Position numbers and translations under genes: made by a program
Shown here: positions 1-9,864 of the stretch, one piece after another
Position numbering within the stretch: position 1 is the stretch's first letter
Layout: every line of letters starts with the position of its first letter
DNA from: Bacillota bacterium
GTDB taxonomy: Bacteria; Bacillota; SHA-98; UBA4971
NCBI GenBank assembly: GCA_012842395.1
Contig: DUSX01000017.1
Location: forward strand, 62,001 to 126,000
Reading direction: 5' to 3'
DNA length: 64,000 bases
The notes under the pieces: model-generated
Databases searched by the model: none
What the model was told of the DNA's origin: nothing
The model's input: the letters and a program-made list of their open reading frames with translations, nothing else

Positions 1-625
1 TGTCCGCCCTCACCGTGCCGCCCTCTAGCGATGCCACGAGCGCCGCGACATCGTGAAGGTCATCGTCAGAGTCGTTAATGGCAGGTATGAGAACGTACCT
101 CACCACGATCTCCATCCCGCGCTTGGCAGCAAGCCGCAGGTTCGCGAGGATCACGTGGTTCGTCACACCTGTAAGCCTCACGTGTTTCTCCTCGTCCACG
201 ACCTTGATGGAGAAGAGGAGCAGGTCGGTGCAACCGAGAACGGATTCGAAGTCCCCGTGTTTGCAGTACCCCGCGGTGTCCAGCGCTCGGTGGAGACCAT
301 GCCGACCGCACGCTTCGAAAAGGGCCCTCACGAACCTGTGCTGCAGGAGCGGCTCTCCTCCGGAGACGGTCACGCCTCCGCCCGACGCCTCGAAGAAGGG
401 CTTGTAATCGAGGATCTCTTTCATGACCTCATCCACGCTCACCTCCCGACCCAAGCGCAGCCAAGTGTCTGGGTTGTGGCAGAACACGCACCTCATGGCG
501 CACCCTTGCATGAAGAGCACGAACCTTATCCCGCCGTCGTCCACGGTGCCCATGGTCTCGATCGAGTGGATGTACCCCTTGACTGCACTCGTGTCGTCGC
601 GTGTCTGCCTAGGGTGGTCGGTCAT
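1..625 (-). CDS. pflA: Pyruvate formate-lyase activating enzyme (partial, C-terminus off the left edge)
   Basis: Radical-SAM enzyme that abstracts a hydrogen from the glycine of pyruvate formate-lyase to activate it; cytosolic. Reading the minus strand from the ATG at 625 gives an open frame of 208 codons to the window edge. It carries the radical-SAM triad as CX3CX2C (Cys42, Cys46, Cys49, context GCAMRCVFC), a GGEP-type SAM motif (VSGGEPLL) and the N-terminal GYIHSIETMG typical of PflA. The family is usually near 245 residues, so some 35 residues are missing. The start lies 7 nt downstream of the pflB stop, so the two are co-transcribed as in most bacteria. Confidence 0.93.
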   Translation of the reverse strand, partial: MTDHPRQTRDDTSAVKGYIHSIETMGTVDDGGIRFVLFMQGCAMRCVFCHNPDTWLRLGREVSVDEVMKEILDYKPFFEASGGGVTVSGGEPLLQHRFVRALFEACGRHGLHRALDTAGYCKHGDFESVLGCTDLLLFSIKVVDEEKHVRLTGVTNHVILANLRLAAKRGMEIVVRYVLIPAINDSDDDLHDVAALVASLEGGTVRAD

Positions 626-632
626 TTCTCGG

Positions 633-2897
633 TCATCTCTCGAAGATCGTCCTCGCCAGGACCTCCTCCTGCTGTTCACGCGTGAGCCTCACGAAGTTCA
701 CAGCGTACCCGGACACCCTGATGGTCAGCTGCGGATACTTCTCCGGATGCTCCATGGCATCGAGCAGGGTCTCGCGCCGGAATACGTTCACGTTCATGTG
801 ATGCCCGCCCTTGGCGAAGTACCCGTCTATGAGGCCGGCAAGGTTCGATACAGCCTCCCCCGGAGTCTTTCCGAGGGCCTTCGGTGTGATCGAGAACGTG
901 TACGAGATGCCGTCCATAGCGTGCTCGTAAGGGATCTTGGCCACGGACGCGAGCGACGCGACCGCACCGTGGGTGTCGCGGCCGTGCATGGGGTTTGCGC
1001 CCGGCGCGAAGGGCTCTCCCCGCTTCCTTCCGTCCGGCGTGGACCCGGTCATCTTTCCGTACACCACATTGCTCGTGATCGTGAGGATCGAAAGAGTGTG
1101 CCTCGCGTCTCTGTACGCGGGGTGCTCCTTGAGCTTCTCATGGAACAGCACCACGGAGTCGCGGGCGAGAGAATCCACCCTGTCGTCGTTGTTGCCGAAT
1201 TTTGGGAAGTCACCCTCCACATCGAACTCCGTGGCTATGCCCCGCGAGTCGAACCGTGGGGTGACCTTCGCGTACTTGATCGCCGAAAGCGAGTCCGCGA
1301 GCACGGAGAGGCCCGCTATTCCGAAAGCCATGAACCTCCCCACGTGCGTGTCATGGAGGGCCATCTCAAGGCTCTCGTAGGCGTACTTGTCGTGCATGTA
1401 ATGGATGACGTTCATCGTGTCCACGTACTTGCCGGCGAGCCACCCCAGCATCCTCGTGAACGCGTCCCACACAGGCTCGAATTCCAGAGGTCCCTCCCCT
1501 GCCCGGTAGAACTCAGGCGCCACCTTGGCTCCGGAGATCTCGTCCAAGCCTCCGTTCAACGTGAGGAGGAGCGCTTTCGGCAGGTTGGACCTGGCCCCAA
1601 AGAACTGCATCTCTTTTCCAACCCTCATCGCCGAGACACAGCAGGCGATGGCGTAGTCATCTCCGAAAATCGGTCGCATGATATCGTCGTTCTCGTACTG
1701 GATGGAGCTCGTGTCGCAAGATACCCTGCACGCGAATTCCCTAAAAGGCCTGGGGAGGTCCCTCGACCACAGGACCGTGAGGTTGGGCTCGGGCGCAGGG
1801 CCGAGGTTGTAGAGGGTTTGCAGCACCCGGAAGCTCGTCTTCGTAACGAGCGGCCGGCCGTCCAGGGCCATCCCGCCGATGGATTCCGTGACCCACAGAG
1901 GGTCGCCGGCGAAGAGCTCGTCGTAAGCTCGCGTGCGAAGCTGCCTCGCCATACGCAGCTTGATCACGAAGTCGTCCACGAGCTCCTGGGCCTCTTCTTC
2001 CGTGATGGCCCCCCGGCGCAAGTCACGCTCCAGGTAGATGTCCAGGAACGTGCTGGTCCTCCCGAGAGACATCGCGGCGCCATTCTGCTGCTTTATAGCG
2101 CCGAGGTAACCGAAGTAGAGCCATTGGAACGCTTCTCGGGCGGAACGCGCGGGCCGTGAGATGTCATAGCCGTATGAACGGGCCATCTCCTTCAGTTCTT
2201 CAAGGGCAAGGATCTGGTCGTGAACCTCCTCGCGCAGCCTGATGGTGTCCACGGTGATCGTGGTGAGCTCCGGACTGGAAAGGTCGCTTCGCTTCTCCTG
2301 GATCAGGCGATCCACGCCGTAGAGAGGGATCCTTCGGTAGTCGCCGATGATTCGCCCGCGTCCATACGCGTCGGGCAGGCCCGTGATGACGCCGCACCGC
2401 CTGAGAGCGCGCATCTCGTCGGTGTACACGGCGAAGACCCCCTCGTTGTGGGTCCTCCGGTACTTGTGGAACGTCTCACACACCCTGGGCTCCAGGTCTA
2501 CGCCGTATTCCCTGCACGCCATCTCAACCATGCGGATGCCGCCCCAGGGATTTATCGCCCTCTTTAGAGGCTCGTCTGTTTGGAGACCAACGATGATCTC
2601 GAGGTCGCGGTCGATGTAGCCCGGCGGGTGGCTCGTTATCCCCGCGACGGTCTTGGCGTTGATCGCGTACACCCCGCCGCGCCTCCTCTCCTCAGCGAGA
2701 AGGGCGAGGCATTTCTCCCAAAGCGCCTTGGTCCGGCGCGTCGGGCCCACGAGGAATGAGCCATCACCCTCGTAGGGGCGATAGTTGCTCAGAATGAAAT
2801 CCCGCACGTCAATGCGGTCACGCCAGACCGTGCCCTTGAAGTCCCAGTAATAATCAGAGAAAGAGTCGACCACTTTCGCACGCTCCCGGCGCGGCAT
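633..2897 (-). CDS. pflB: Formate C-acetyltransferase (pyruvate formate-lyase)
   Basis: Glycyl-radical enzyme converting pyruvate and CoA to acetyl-CoA and formate in anaerobic fermentation. The 754-residue length matches the family. The adjacent catalytic cysteines are Cys419-Cys420 (context [16 protein letters not shown]), and the radical glycine is Gly730 in the C-terminal RVSGYAVNF. The ATG at 2897 lacks a clear ribosome site; an in-frame GTG 27 nt downstream ([10 protein letters not shown]) has GGGAG at suitable distance and could be the real start. It lies downstream of glgA and immediately upstream of pflA. The radical makes the enzyme oxygen-sensitive, which points to an anaerobic host. 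Confidence 0.96.
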   Translation of the reverse strand: MPRRERAKVVDSFSDYYWDFKGTVWRDRIDVRDFILSNYRPYEGDGSFLVGPTRRTKALWEKCLALLAEERRRGGVYAINAKTVAGITSHPPGYIDRDLEIIVGLQTDEPLKRAINPWGGIRMVEMACREYGVDLEPRVCETFHKYRRTHNEGVFAVYTDEMRALRRCGVITGLPDAYGRGRIIGDYRRIPLYGVDRLIQEKRSDLSSPELTTITVDTIRLREEVHDQILALEELKEMARSYGYDISRPARSAREAFQWLYFGYLGAIKQQNGAAMSLGRTSTFLDIYLERDLRRGAITEEEAQELVDDFVIKLRMARQLRTRAYDELFAGDPLWVTESIGGMALDGRPLVTKTSFRVLQTLYNLGPAPEPNLTVLWSRDLPRPFREFACRVSCDTSSIQYENDDIMRPIFGDDYAIACCVSAMRVGKEMQFFGARSNLPKALLLTLNGGLDEISGAKVAPEFYRAGEGPLEFEPVWDAFTRMLGWLAGKYVDTMNVIHYMHDKYAYESLEMALHDTHVGRFMAFGIAGLSVLADSLSAIKYAKVTPRFDSRGIATEFDVEGDFPKFGNNDDRVDSLARDSVVLFHEKLKEHPAYRDARHTLSILTITSNVVYGKMTGSTPDGRKRGEPFAPGANPMHGRDTHGAVASLASVAKIPYEHAMDGISYTFSITPKALGKTPGEAVSNLAGLIDGYFAKGGHHMNVNVFRRETLLDAMEHPEKYPQLTIRVSGYAVNFVRLTREQQEEVLARTIFER

Positions 2898-2978
2898 CCC
2901 GTTTCACGGCGGGCATCAGAGGGACCGCGCCGACTCCCTCGTCGTCGGACACCAAGGCGCCTTTCCGCCCCGGGGCGC

Positions 2979-4466
2979 TCACGCGGGCACAGGGACCTCT
3001 TCCAGCTTGTTCCTGGCTATCCCGTAAAGCCCCATGTACTCGGCAGCTGACTTGTTCCAGGAAAAGTCGTGGCGCATGACGTTTTCAACTAACGCGCTCC
3101 ACCTGCGCTTGTCCTTGTACACGTCCATCGCCCGCCTGATCGCATCGATGAGAGCCTCCGGCGAGTACTCGGCGAACGTAAACCCGTTGCCTACCTGAAG
3201 CTCAGGTTCGTAGTTCGTAACCGTGTCGGCAAGCCCGCCCGTGCTGCGGACTATCGGAACCGTGCCGTAGCGCATGGCGATGAGCTGGCCGAGCCCACCG
3301 GGCTCGAACCTGGACGGCATGAGGAACATGTCGCATCCGGCGTAGATGCGTTGCGCGAGGACCACGTTGAAGCCGATCTCCACGGCCACCCTGTCGGGAT
3401 ATCTCTTTCTGAGCGAGCGAAAGAGATTCTCGTAGTACGGATCCCCCGTGCCAAGCAGAACGAATTGGAGGTCCATCGCCATCATTTCATCCATGGCGTC
3501 CGCGATGAGGTCGAGCCCTTTCTGATCCACGAGGCGAGAGACTACCCCGAGCAACGGTGCGCCGGAGGAGGCCAGGTTCATGTCGCGCTGGAGCGCGAAC
3601 TTGTTTTCCTTTTTGTCCTCGATGTTCCCCAGGCCGTAGTTCCTGTAAATGCGGGCATCCGTCTCAGGGTTGAACTCGTGGTAATTGAGCCCGTTCATGA
3701 TGCCGTGCAGATCCTTAGAACGCGTGCGCAGGACACCGTCCATGCGCTCCCCGTACTCCGGCGTCTGGATCTCCTTGGCATAGGTCTTGCTCACAGTGTT
3801 GACCACGTCCGCGTATAGGATGCCTGCCTTCATGAAGCTCACGTCGCCGTAGAATTCGATGCGATCGGGCGTGAAATACTCCTCGCCGAGGCCCAGGAGG
3901 TGGAGTGTCTCCCGAGGGTAGTTCCCCTGGTACTGAAGGTTGTGGATCGTGAACACAGTCGCTATTCCCTGGTAGAGCGGGTCGCGGGAGTACTGCTCAC
4001 GAAGGAGGAGCGGCACTGGCCCTGTCTGCCAGTCGTTGCAGTGAATGATGTGAGGAGCCCATCCGAGGTACCGGATCATCTCGAGGATCGCCCTTGAGAA
4101 GAACGCGAACCTCTCCGCCTCGTCGAAGTACATGTACATGTTATCTCTGTCGAAGTAGTGATAGTTGTCGACGAAGTACACCGGAACCAGCTTCTCAGCG
4201 CCGTTGAGACGAGCTTTTATCACCCCCTGGCGCAGGATGGCCGTGACCTTACGCCACCCTACCCAGACCGGGAAGTCGCCTATCGTTCTGACGTCTGTGA
4301 TCCCTCTGTACCTGGGCATCACCACGCGCACGTCGTTGCCCATCGCGGCGAGAGCCTTCGGGAGCGAGCCCGCGACGTCTGCGAGCCCTCCCGTCTTGGC
4401 GAACGGCGCAACCTCAGGTGAGGCCACGAGAATCCTGTAGGTTTCGTCAAGCTCTTGTACCGTCAC
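2979..4466 (-). CDS. glgA: Glycogen synthase (ADP-glucose type, GT5)
   Basis: Elongates alpha-1,4-glucan from ADP-glucose. The 495 residues show the N-terminal EVAPFAKTGGLADV donor-binding loop (about residues 18-31), the central GVVSRLVDQKGLD segment and the C-terminal FEPGGLGQLIAMRYG and RSTGGLADTV motifs of family GT5. The start is GTG at 4466, inside the overlapping GTGA shared with the galT stop, so translation is coupled to galT. It has no branching enzyme or glgC neighbour here; the phosphorylase glgP lies about 8 kb away on the other strand. Confidence 0.95.
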   Translation of the reverse strand: MTVQELDETYRILVASPEVAPFAKTGGLADVAGSLPKALAAMGNDVRVVMPRYRGITDVRTIGDFPVWVGWRKVTAILRQGVIKARLNGAEKLVPVYFVDNYHYFDRDNMYMYFDEAERFAFFSRAILEMIRYLGWAPHIIHCNDWQTGPVPLLLREQYSRDPLYQGIATVFTIHNLQYQGNYPRETLHLLGLGEEYFTPDRIEFYGDVSFMKAGILYADVVNTVSKTYAKEIQTPEYGERMDGVLRTRSKDLHGIMNGLNYHEFNPETDARIYRNYGLGNIEDKKENKFALQRDMNLASSGAPLLGVVSRLVDQKGLDLIADAMDEMMAMDLQFVLLGTGDPYYENLFRSLRKRYPDRVAVEIGFNVVLAQRIYAGCDMFLMPSRFEPGGLGQLIAMRYGTVPIVRSTGGLADTVTNYEPELQVGNGFTFAEYSPEALIDAIRRAMDVYKDKRRWSALVENVMRHDFSWNKSAAEYMGLYGIARNKLEEVPVPA

Positions 4467-5611
4467 TTCTCCAGTGCCCCTTCCTCCACGCCCCGCAAAG
4501 CCGTTCCCCGGGTCTCATCCTCAGGGCGCGCAGCCGTAGTCTCCGTCGCGCGCGCACCCGCGCCCGCGTTTTCAAGGTCGCATTCCCGAAGCGACATGGC
4601 GGCATCCTCGGGGGCCGTGGGATTTATGTAGTATCCCGTGCCGAGCTCGAAGCCCGCCAGGGTCGCCAGGCGCGGAACGAGCTCAAGGTGCCAGTGATAG
4701 TATGCTCCGAAATCACCCGTCCATGGGCTGGTGTGCCATATGAGATTGTAAGGAAAGGTCTCGAATCCAAGCTCGAACCTTCTTATGGTGCAGCGCAACG
4801 TCCTCGCCAGGTCCGCGAGCTCCGCCACCTCGATGTCCTCGAACCTAGCGCTGTGCGCTAGGGGCACGATCCACGTTTCAAATGGGAACCTCGCAGCATA
4901 AGGGCAAAAGACCAGGAATCGGTCGGATCGCTCCACCACCCGGACGCCCTCCGCCGCCTCGGCTTTGACAATGGCGCAGTACAGGCACTCCCCGGTTCTA
5001 TCGTAGTGCTCCCGAGCAGTGGCGAGTTCTTCCTCGATAACCGCTGGAACAATGGGCGTGGCGATGAGCTGACAGTGAGTGTGCTCAAGGGATGCACCAG
5101 CAACCCTTCCCCAGTTCTTGAAGATCTGGAGGTAGCTCAGTCTACGGTCACGCGAAAGGGCCCTGGCCCTCGCGACCAAGGCCTCGAGGATGTCTTCCAT
5201 CTGGCTTTGGGAATGCGTGCCGAAGGTTGAGTCGTGGTTCGGCGATTCGATGAGGACCTCGTGAACCCCGATCGCTGGCAAGCGCTGAAACAGCTCGCCG
5301 GGATCGTGCGGCCCGTCACCGCTTCCTCGCTCGGAAGCGGCTCGGCCTCCGGCATCCGGGGAATCGAGGGTAAGCGCGGGGAACTTGTTGGGAACCACCC
5401 GCACCGACCACCCCTTGTCGTTCGGGCAGTCGGCATCTCTCCCGAGCGCCAGGACTTCCGGGGGAGTCATGTGTTCGTTGCCATAACAAAAGGGGCATAC
5501 CCCGCTCTTTCGCTCGTCTCGAGGAACCCGGAAATCCGAAGGACGCCGGCTCCGCTCGGTAGCAATGATCACCCACGAGCGGGAAGCGGGATCCCGTCTC
5601 AGCTCTGGCAT
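4463..5611 (-). CDS. galT: Galactose-1-phosphate uridylyltransferase family protein
   Basis: HIT-superfamily transferase exchanging UMP between UDP-glucose and galactose-1-phosphate (Leloir pathway). With the ATG at 5611, preceded by AGGAGG at about 9 nt, the protein has 382 residues. It shows a zinc-type CPFC (residues 39-42), the active-site EHTHCQ (His177 and His179, the second being the likely nucleophile) and a C-terminal HLELVPR segment. A longer frame to 5761 exists but its N-terminus is basic low-complexity and unlike the family. The stop overlaps the glgA start by 4 nt. The divergent bacterial/archaeal subgroup may also use other hexose-1-phosphates. Confidence 0.88.
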   Translation of the reverse strand: MPELRRDPASRSWVIIATERSRRPSDFRVPRDERKSGVCPFCYGNEHMTPPEVLALGRDADCPNDKGWSVRVVPNKFPALTLDSPDAGGRAASERGSGDGPHDPGELFQRLPAIGVHEVLIESPNHDSTFGTHSQSQMEDILEALVARARALSRDRRLSYLQIFKNWGRVAGASLEHTHCQLIATPIVPAVIEEELATAREHYDRTGECLYCAIVKAEAAEGVRVVERSDRFLVFCPYAARFPFETWIVPLAHSARFEDIEVAELADLARTLRCTIRRFELGFETFPYNLIWHTSPWTGDFGAYYHWHLELVPRLATLAGFELGTGYYINPTAPEDAAMSLRECDLENAGAGARATETTAARPEDETRGTALRGVEEGALEK

Positions 5612-5827
5612 CGTACGCCTCCTCCTGTGCAGGGAACGTGCGCCACGCCTGGACCTGCCGCTCACCTGCGTGACAGCACGCGCCGCGGGCGCGGCCGCCA
5701 GCCACCATATCCGCACAGGCTCCGCGACGCGTGCAGACATCCGGCGCGGCCGAATGGTCACGTTTTAGCGTTCCTTGCTCCAACGGGGATGATGCATGGA
5801 TGCCAGGGGTTTTCACACTGCGACCTT

Positions 5828-6349
5828 TCAGCCGCGATCGAAGTAGATGCTCTTTCCTGTGGCGGATAGCGGTATGCCCACGGCCACGTCCGCGTCGATG
5901 AGGCCCATCCGCTTCGCCGCGACTCCCACCCGGTACATTATTCTATTGTCCACGTTATGAATGGACGCCGTCTTGACCGCCGAACCCATGGCGATACCGA
6001 GGTCCATCAGCCTCCATGCGCAGAACGGGCCGGCAAACTCGGGCCCTTCGTGAGGCCGCGCGAGCCCTGCGCACGTCGCATTTCCGCACGCCCCACAGTT
6101 CAGCCCGGCGGTCTGCGCACCCTTCAGGCCGATGAGCACGCACGCGTCGCTCGCCGCCACGTTGGCGCCGTCGCGGTCGAAGTTCTTCTTGCCCGACTCC
6201 CTGCCGTAATCAACCATCGCCTGTGCGAGACGACTGAGTGCATCCCCCTCCACTACCGCAGTGACGATGAAATCCTTGCCCGCGGCCTTCGGCGCGGTCC
6301 TAGCAGCGAGACACATGAGATCGGCAACCATCCTCACAGCATCTTTCAC
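5828..6349 (-). CDS. DUF2148 Fe-S (ferredoxin-like) domain protein
   Basis: Family of unknown function common in anaerobes. The GTG at 6349 follows GGAGG by 8 nt and gives 173 residues beginning where family members usually begin (VADLMCLAARTAPKAAG). A cysteine cluster LNCGACGNATCAG plus PFCAWR, around residues 104-130, looks like a 4Fe-4S ligand set. The C-terminal half ends in AVGIPLSATGKSIYFDRG, also typical. The longer frame to 6454 is not supported. It sits 216 nt upstream of galT on the same strand. No reaction can be assigned. Confidence 0.8.
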   Translation of the reverse strand: MKDAVRMVADLMCLAARTAPKAAGKDFIVTAVVEGDALSRLAQAMVDYGRESGKKNFDRDGANVAASDACVLIGLKGAQTAGLNCGACGNATCAGLARPHEGPEFAGPFCAWRLMDLGIAMGSAVKTASIHNVDNRIMYRVGVAAKRMGLIDADVAVGIPLSATGKSIYFDRG

Positions 6350-6589
6350 TCTGCCCACCTCCGGCGGAAGTATTCCACGTTTGTCGGCAAATCCCTTGCA
6401 ATGACGCACGCATTTCGGGCGCGGGCCTGAATCGCCCTTTGCGTAAACAGCCATGCTATGTCATGATGGCATGGACGGCTCACCCGAGGGCCGCGCGAAA
6501 CCCAACCGGCGCGGCCGGCTCGAGGCACGCTGGCGGAAGCCCTTGCCGGGCAATCGAGCCGCCCGCATATCAGTGTAGAGGTGATAGCG

Positions 6590-6856
6590 GTGACCGTAGG
6601 TCAGAAGGTTCATCAATGTCTTGCCCAGCTGGAAAGCGTAGCCGCGGACTTTCGAAGCTTTGCCCTGGATACGCAGGACCAAAACGCGCAGAAGCTGTAT
6701 GCGCAGCTCTCCGAAACCCTGCAGAATCAGGTGATAAACCCCCTGAAGTCCCGCGTCAACTACATCGAGGCTCAGGAGCCTCAGTACAAAGTGTACCAGC
6801 AGGCGATGCAGCAGGGTCAACAGCCCCAGCCGAAACAGCCGGAGCAACAGCACTGA
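6590..6856 (+). CDS. DUF1657 family protein
   Basis: Small family found mostly in spore-forming Firmicutes, often near spoVA genes; function unknown. The GTG at 6590 has GAGG 8 nt upstream and gives 88 residues starting with TVGQKVHQCLAQLESV, matching the family N-terminus better than the frame start at 6581. The body is helical and ends in EPQYKVYQQAMQQGQQ followed by a Gln/Pro-rich tail, which is unusual. It is divergently placed to the DUF2148 gene. A role in spores is an inference from family distribution only. Confidence 0.8.
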   Translation: MTVGQKVHQCLAQLESVAADFRSFALDTQDQNAQKLYAQLSETLQNQVINPLKSRVNYIEAQEPQYKVYQQAMQQGQQPQPKQPEQQH

Positions 6857-6872
6857 GCGGGGGCACCACGTG

Positions 6873-6890
6873 GGGGCACGGAAATGCCCC
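6873..6890 (+). terminator. GC-rich hairpin after DUF1657 gene
   Basis: GGGGCA pairs with TGCCCC around a 6-nt loop, 17 nt after the stop. The following U-tract is weak (TTCGG), so termination is only possible. Confidence 0.35.
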
Positions 6891-7029
6891 TTCGGTGGCC
6901 TAATGCTTTGACCCGCCGACGCTCCGGCGCTTCCGCCCATACGGCGCACCCGAGGAGCATAGTTATATTCTTGGCACGCGTTGAGTATCCAGCCCTCGAT
7001 GGACTGTAGCTGACGAGAGGAACGGGCGG

Positions 7030-7548
7030 ATGGCCCTTCGGGCGCGATCGCCGCGAACGTTCACGTGCGGCCTCCTGGTCGTGGTCGCGGGCTGCATTGT
7101 GGTTTGTCTCAGCCTGGCGGCGCTCATCGCCATGCGGCACCACGACCGCTTCCTCCCCAACCAGGCGTTCGGGGAGGCTTGGGGCGAAGTCCCGCCCCGC
7201 ATCGCCTGCGGGTCGGTGACAATAACCGCGCCGTCGCGCGAGACCGTTCAGACGACAGTGAACCACGGCCTCGGGAACGTCCCGGTGGCCGTGGTTCTAG
7301 GCCTCGATCTCCGCGGGTTCGACTACTACGAGTCAATCGACAGCCGCCCCGAATCAGGCGGCGGTCTTCCCGCCGAGGCGCCCGCACATCTCTCGGCGAT
7401 GGTCCGCAAGCCGTACAACGGCACGTTCACAATTCGGCTCAAGCACTTCCTCGGAAGCCAACGCACGTTTACCGTGGTCTGGTTGGCCATCTCATTGGAA
7501 GGCCCGGCACGCGCACAGGTTCCGGCGGATAACGCCTCCCGTCCGTAA
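7030..7548 (+). CDS. Membrane-anchored protein of unknown function
   Basis: 172 residues with an N-terminal membrane segment (about residues 12-35, GLLVVVAGCIVVCLSLAALI) after a basic start, so the rest is probably extracytoplasmic. The exported part has a pattern TVNHGLGNVPVAVVLGL followed by a C-terminal GTFTIRLKH...FTVVWLAI. That layout resembles small beta-sandwich domains found in phage-tail and lectin-like proteins (inference from pattern only). The ATG at 7030 has an AGAGGA site 9 nt upstream. There is no operon partner on this strand, and the gene is convergent with the GH4 gene. I do not recognise the family. Confidence 0.6.
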   Translation: MALRARSPRTFTCGLLVVVAGCIVVCLSLAALIAMRHHDRFLPNQAFGEAWGEVPPRIACGSVTITAPSRETVQTTVNHGLGNVPVAVVLGLDLRGFDYYESIDSRPESGGGLPAEAPAHLSAMVRKPYNGTFTIRLKHFLGSQRTFTVVWLAISLEGPARAQVPADNASRP

Positions 7549-7616
7549 CGGACCCAGGCTCTCCTGCCGTCCGACGGCTGCCTTGCCACGGCCTTCGTTC
7601 CTGCGTTTCACGCGGT

Positions 7617-9098
7617 TCACGTGCTTCGTGGGCTTACGGCAAAGCCCGGCAGGTACTCGGCGTTAGCCCTCAGAATGTCCTCAAGGAGGGCCCGCGCCGT
7701 GTCTGCCCCAGGCACAAGCGGGTGCGAGAGGAGCGCGAGGTACGCGATGTCGCGGTCGGCCTTTACTGCTGCCTCCACGGTCAGCCGCTCGTATGCCTTC
7801 ACGTGCTGAACGAGCCCGCGGATGGACTCAGGCAGCGGCCCCTGGGCCACTGGATGCGCGCCCGACGCGTTGACCACGCAGTTCATCTCGACCACAGCGT
7901 CGGCCGGAAGATCGGGCACCGCGCCCTTTGCCGGAACGTTCAACACGTGAACCTCGTCCTTGTCATTGAAAATGGCGGAGATGCACGCGAGGGCAGCCTC
8001 GGAATACCACGCTCCTCCTCTTTCGGAAAGCTCAACGGGCTTCTCAGAGAGGCTTGGGTCAGCGTAGCGTTTGAAGAGCCTTTCCTCGATGGCCATGACC
8101 TCATCCGCACGGGTGCCGCGCCCTTCCTCGACTCGCCTCGTCTCCTCCTCCACGAGCGCCCGGTGAAAATAGTAGTACCTAAGATAGTACGAGGGAATCA
8201 TGCCAAGCGCGCGGAGAAGGCCCAGACCGCTTGCGACCGAGCCGTCGCCCTCTTCCTCGGCTTTGTCGGAGCGAAGAAGCCCGCCGTCGCGGCTGACGCC
8301 CCCGGCTTCCGCTTCGTTCGTGGCGTGCGCTGCGTCCGCGGCATCCGCAGCGCCCGTGGCGCCCACAGCGCTCGGTAGATCGAACTCGCGCCTCACGAGT
8401 TCATGGGAAAGAAGATCACGCGTGACGTCTACCCCGTCTACAGTTACCTTGCGCGCCCAGCTCAAGTGGTTGAGGCCCACGAACTCCACCTTTACGCGGA
8501 GAGGGTCCGCACCCAGCGCTGCCGCGATCATCCTTTGCATACTGATGGGGACGTTACACAGCCCGATGCACCGCACGCCCGAGTACCGGGTCAGGGCCTC
8601 CGTGACGATGCCGGAGGGGTTCGTGAAATTGATGAGGTACGCGCCCGGCGCAACGCGCTCCACATCCCGGGCGATGTCGAGAGCGACTGGGATCGTTCGA
8701 AGCGCGCTCGCGAACCCGCCTGGCCCGGTTGTCTCCTGCCCGATGATGCCGTATTTGAGCGGGATCCGCTCGTCCTGGGCGCGGGCGGCAAGCCCGCCCA
8801 CGCGGAACTGCGTTATCACGAAGTCGGCGCCCGAGAGCGCGGCCGTCCTATCAAAACCCGCACTCACCTCAATGTCGAGGCCAGCCCGCCCGATCATGCG
8901 CCTGGCGAGGCTGGCGATGACTTGCAGTTTGCTGGCGCCTTCAGCGATGTCCACCAGGGCGATATGCCTCACCGGGAGCTCATTCGCCCTTCGAATGATT
9001 CCGTCTATGAGTTCGGGCGTGTAGCTCGAGCCCCCGCCGATGATCGCCAGCTTAAGACCGTCCGAACTCCGCCTCGACGCGCCCTGTGCCGGTGCCAT
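7617..9098 (-). CDS. GH4 family glycosidase (6-phospho-beta-glucosidase type)
   Basis: NAD- and metal-dependent hydrolase of the GH4 family, probably acting on phosphorylated beta-glucosides. The 493 residues show the NAD loop AIIGGGSSYTPEL, NFTNPSG, the metal-binding LCNVP cysteine and the GLNHLSW histidine region in family order. An insertion of roughly 45 residues, rich in Ala, Gly, Glu and Asp (SAVGATGAADAADAAHATNE onward, about residues 245-290), interrupts the middle and is absent from typical ~440-residue members. The ATG at 9098 shares its A with the upstream stop (TGATG) and has GGAGGGG 6 nt before it, so it is translationally coupled to the PIG-L gene. Confidence 0.88.
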   Translation of the reverse strand: MAPAQGASRRSSDGLKLAIIGGGSSYTPELIDGIIRRANELPVRHIALVDIAEGASKLQVIASLARRMIGRAGLDIEVSAGFDRTAALSGADFVITQFRVGGLAARAQDERIPLKYGIIGQETTGPGGFASALRTIPVALDIARDVERVAPGAYLINFTNPSGIVTEALTRYSGVRCIGLCNVPISMQRMIAAALGADPLRVKVEFVGLNHLSWARKVTVDGVDVTRDLLSHELVRREFDLPSAVGATGAADAADAAHATNEAEAGGVSRDGGLLRSDKAEEEGDGSVASGLGLLRALGMIPSYYLRYYYFHRALVEEETRRVEEGRGTRADEVMAIEERLFKRYADPSLSEKPVELSERGGAWYSEAALACISAIFNDKDEVHVLNVPAKGAVPDLPADAVVEMNCVVNASGAHPVAQGPLPESIRGLVQHVKAYERLTVEAAVKADRDIAYLALLSHPLVPGADTARALLEDILRANAEYLPGFAVSPRST

Positions 9099-9841
9099 CA
9101 GTACCCCTCCGTGTCCACGTTGAAGTGCAAGAGGATGGTGGGAATCACTTTGAAGGCCTCGGCCCTCGCGCACCCACGCCCTTTTGCGACCTCTCGTGCC
9201 TTCATGTCCACGTACATGAAGAGCGTGGTCCAGCTTTGAGAGACTTGGCTGGCATGCATCTTTATGGCCTCAATCTTCCTGTGCCACGTCTTGTCCACAT
9301 TGATCCAGGTGTTTGCCCTCGTTGTGCAGTAGAAAGCGACTGCCGAGACACCGTGGGGCGGCGCGTGCGGTTCCGATCTCGCGTGGGGAAAGCCCGAGAG
9401 TATGCAGGCGCCTGCCACCGCGAGCCCCGTGAGACGGTGGTCCCTATGGCCCTCATAGGGAAGCCAGGGGTCGGGCGCCAGCACGATATCGGGCTTCACC
9501 GTCCGCACCACGCCCATGATGGCCGCGGTAAGCTCGCGCTCTTCCGGGACGTCGCCGTCGTGGTACCCGAGCCATAGAAGGTCCGACACTCCCAGGTGCC
9601 GGGCGGATCGCTCGGCCTCGGCCCTGCGGGTCGCCGCAAGCTCCTCCGGCGTTATGCTTGCGTCCTGCGTGCCCACGCACCCGTCCGTGACCGTGAGGTA
9701 TACGACGTCGACGCCGAGGTCGGCGAGCCAGGCGATAGTGCCACCCGCCGCGATCTCATTGTCGTCCGGGTGCGGCTGGACGCACAGCACGCGCCTCGCC
9801 GTCTCGAGCCTCGGAACGCTGAGGAAATCTTTGAGATCCAT
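9098..9841 (-). CDS. PIG-L family (LmbE-like) N-deacetylase
   Basis: Zinc-dependent deacetylase of the LmbE/PIG-L family, whose members remove acetyl groups from N-acetylglucosamine-type substrates. 247 residues with the defining PHPDDNE motif (residues 23-29) and the second metal-site histidines around YEGHRDHRL. No signal peptide, so cytosolic. It sits between the SxxK hydrolase gene (24 nt upstream) and the GH4 glycosidase gene (1-nt stop/start overlap). That context suggests an amino-sugar or chitobiose-like substrate; the actual substrate cannot be read from the sequence. Confidence 0.88.
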   Translation of the reverse strand: MDLKDFLSVPRLETARRVLCVQPHPDDNEIAAGGTIAWLADLGVDVVYLTVTDGCVGTQDASITPEELAATRRAEAERSARHLGVSDLLWLGYHDGDVPEERELTAAIMGVVRTVKPDIVLAPDPWLPYEGHRDHRLTGLAVAGACILSGFPHARSEPHAPPHGVSAVAFYCTTRANTWINVDKTWHRKIEAIKMHASQVSQSWTTLFMYVDMKAREVAKGRGCARAEAFKVIPTILLHFNVDTEGY

Positions 9842-9864
9842 GGGATCGCCTCCGTTCGATCAGC

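Noticed and set aside
423-2159. 578-residue open frame on the plus strand opposite pflB
   Set aside because: Antisense to a full-length, motif-complete pflB; Arg/His/Glu-rich composition typical of GC-rich shadow frames.
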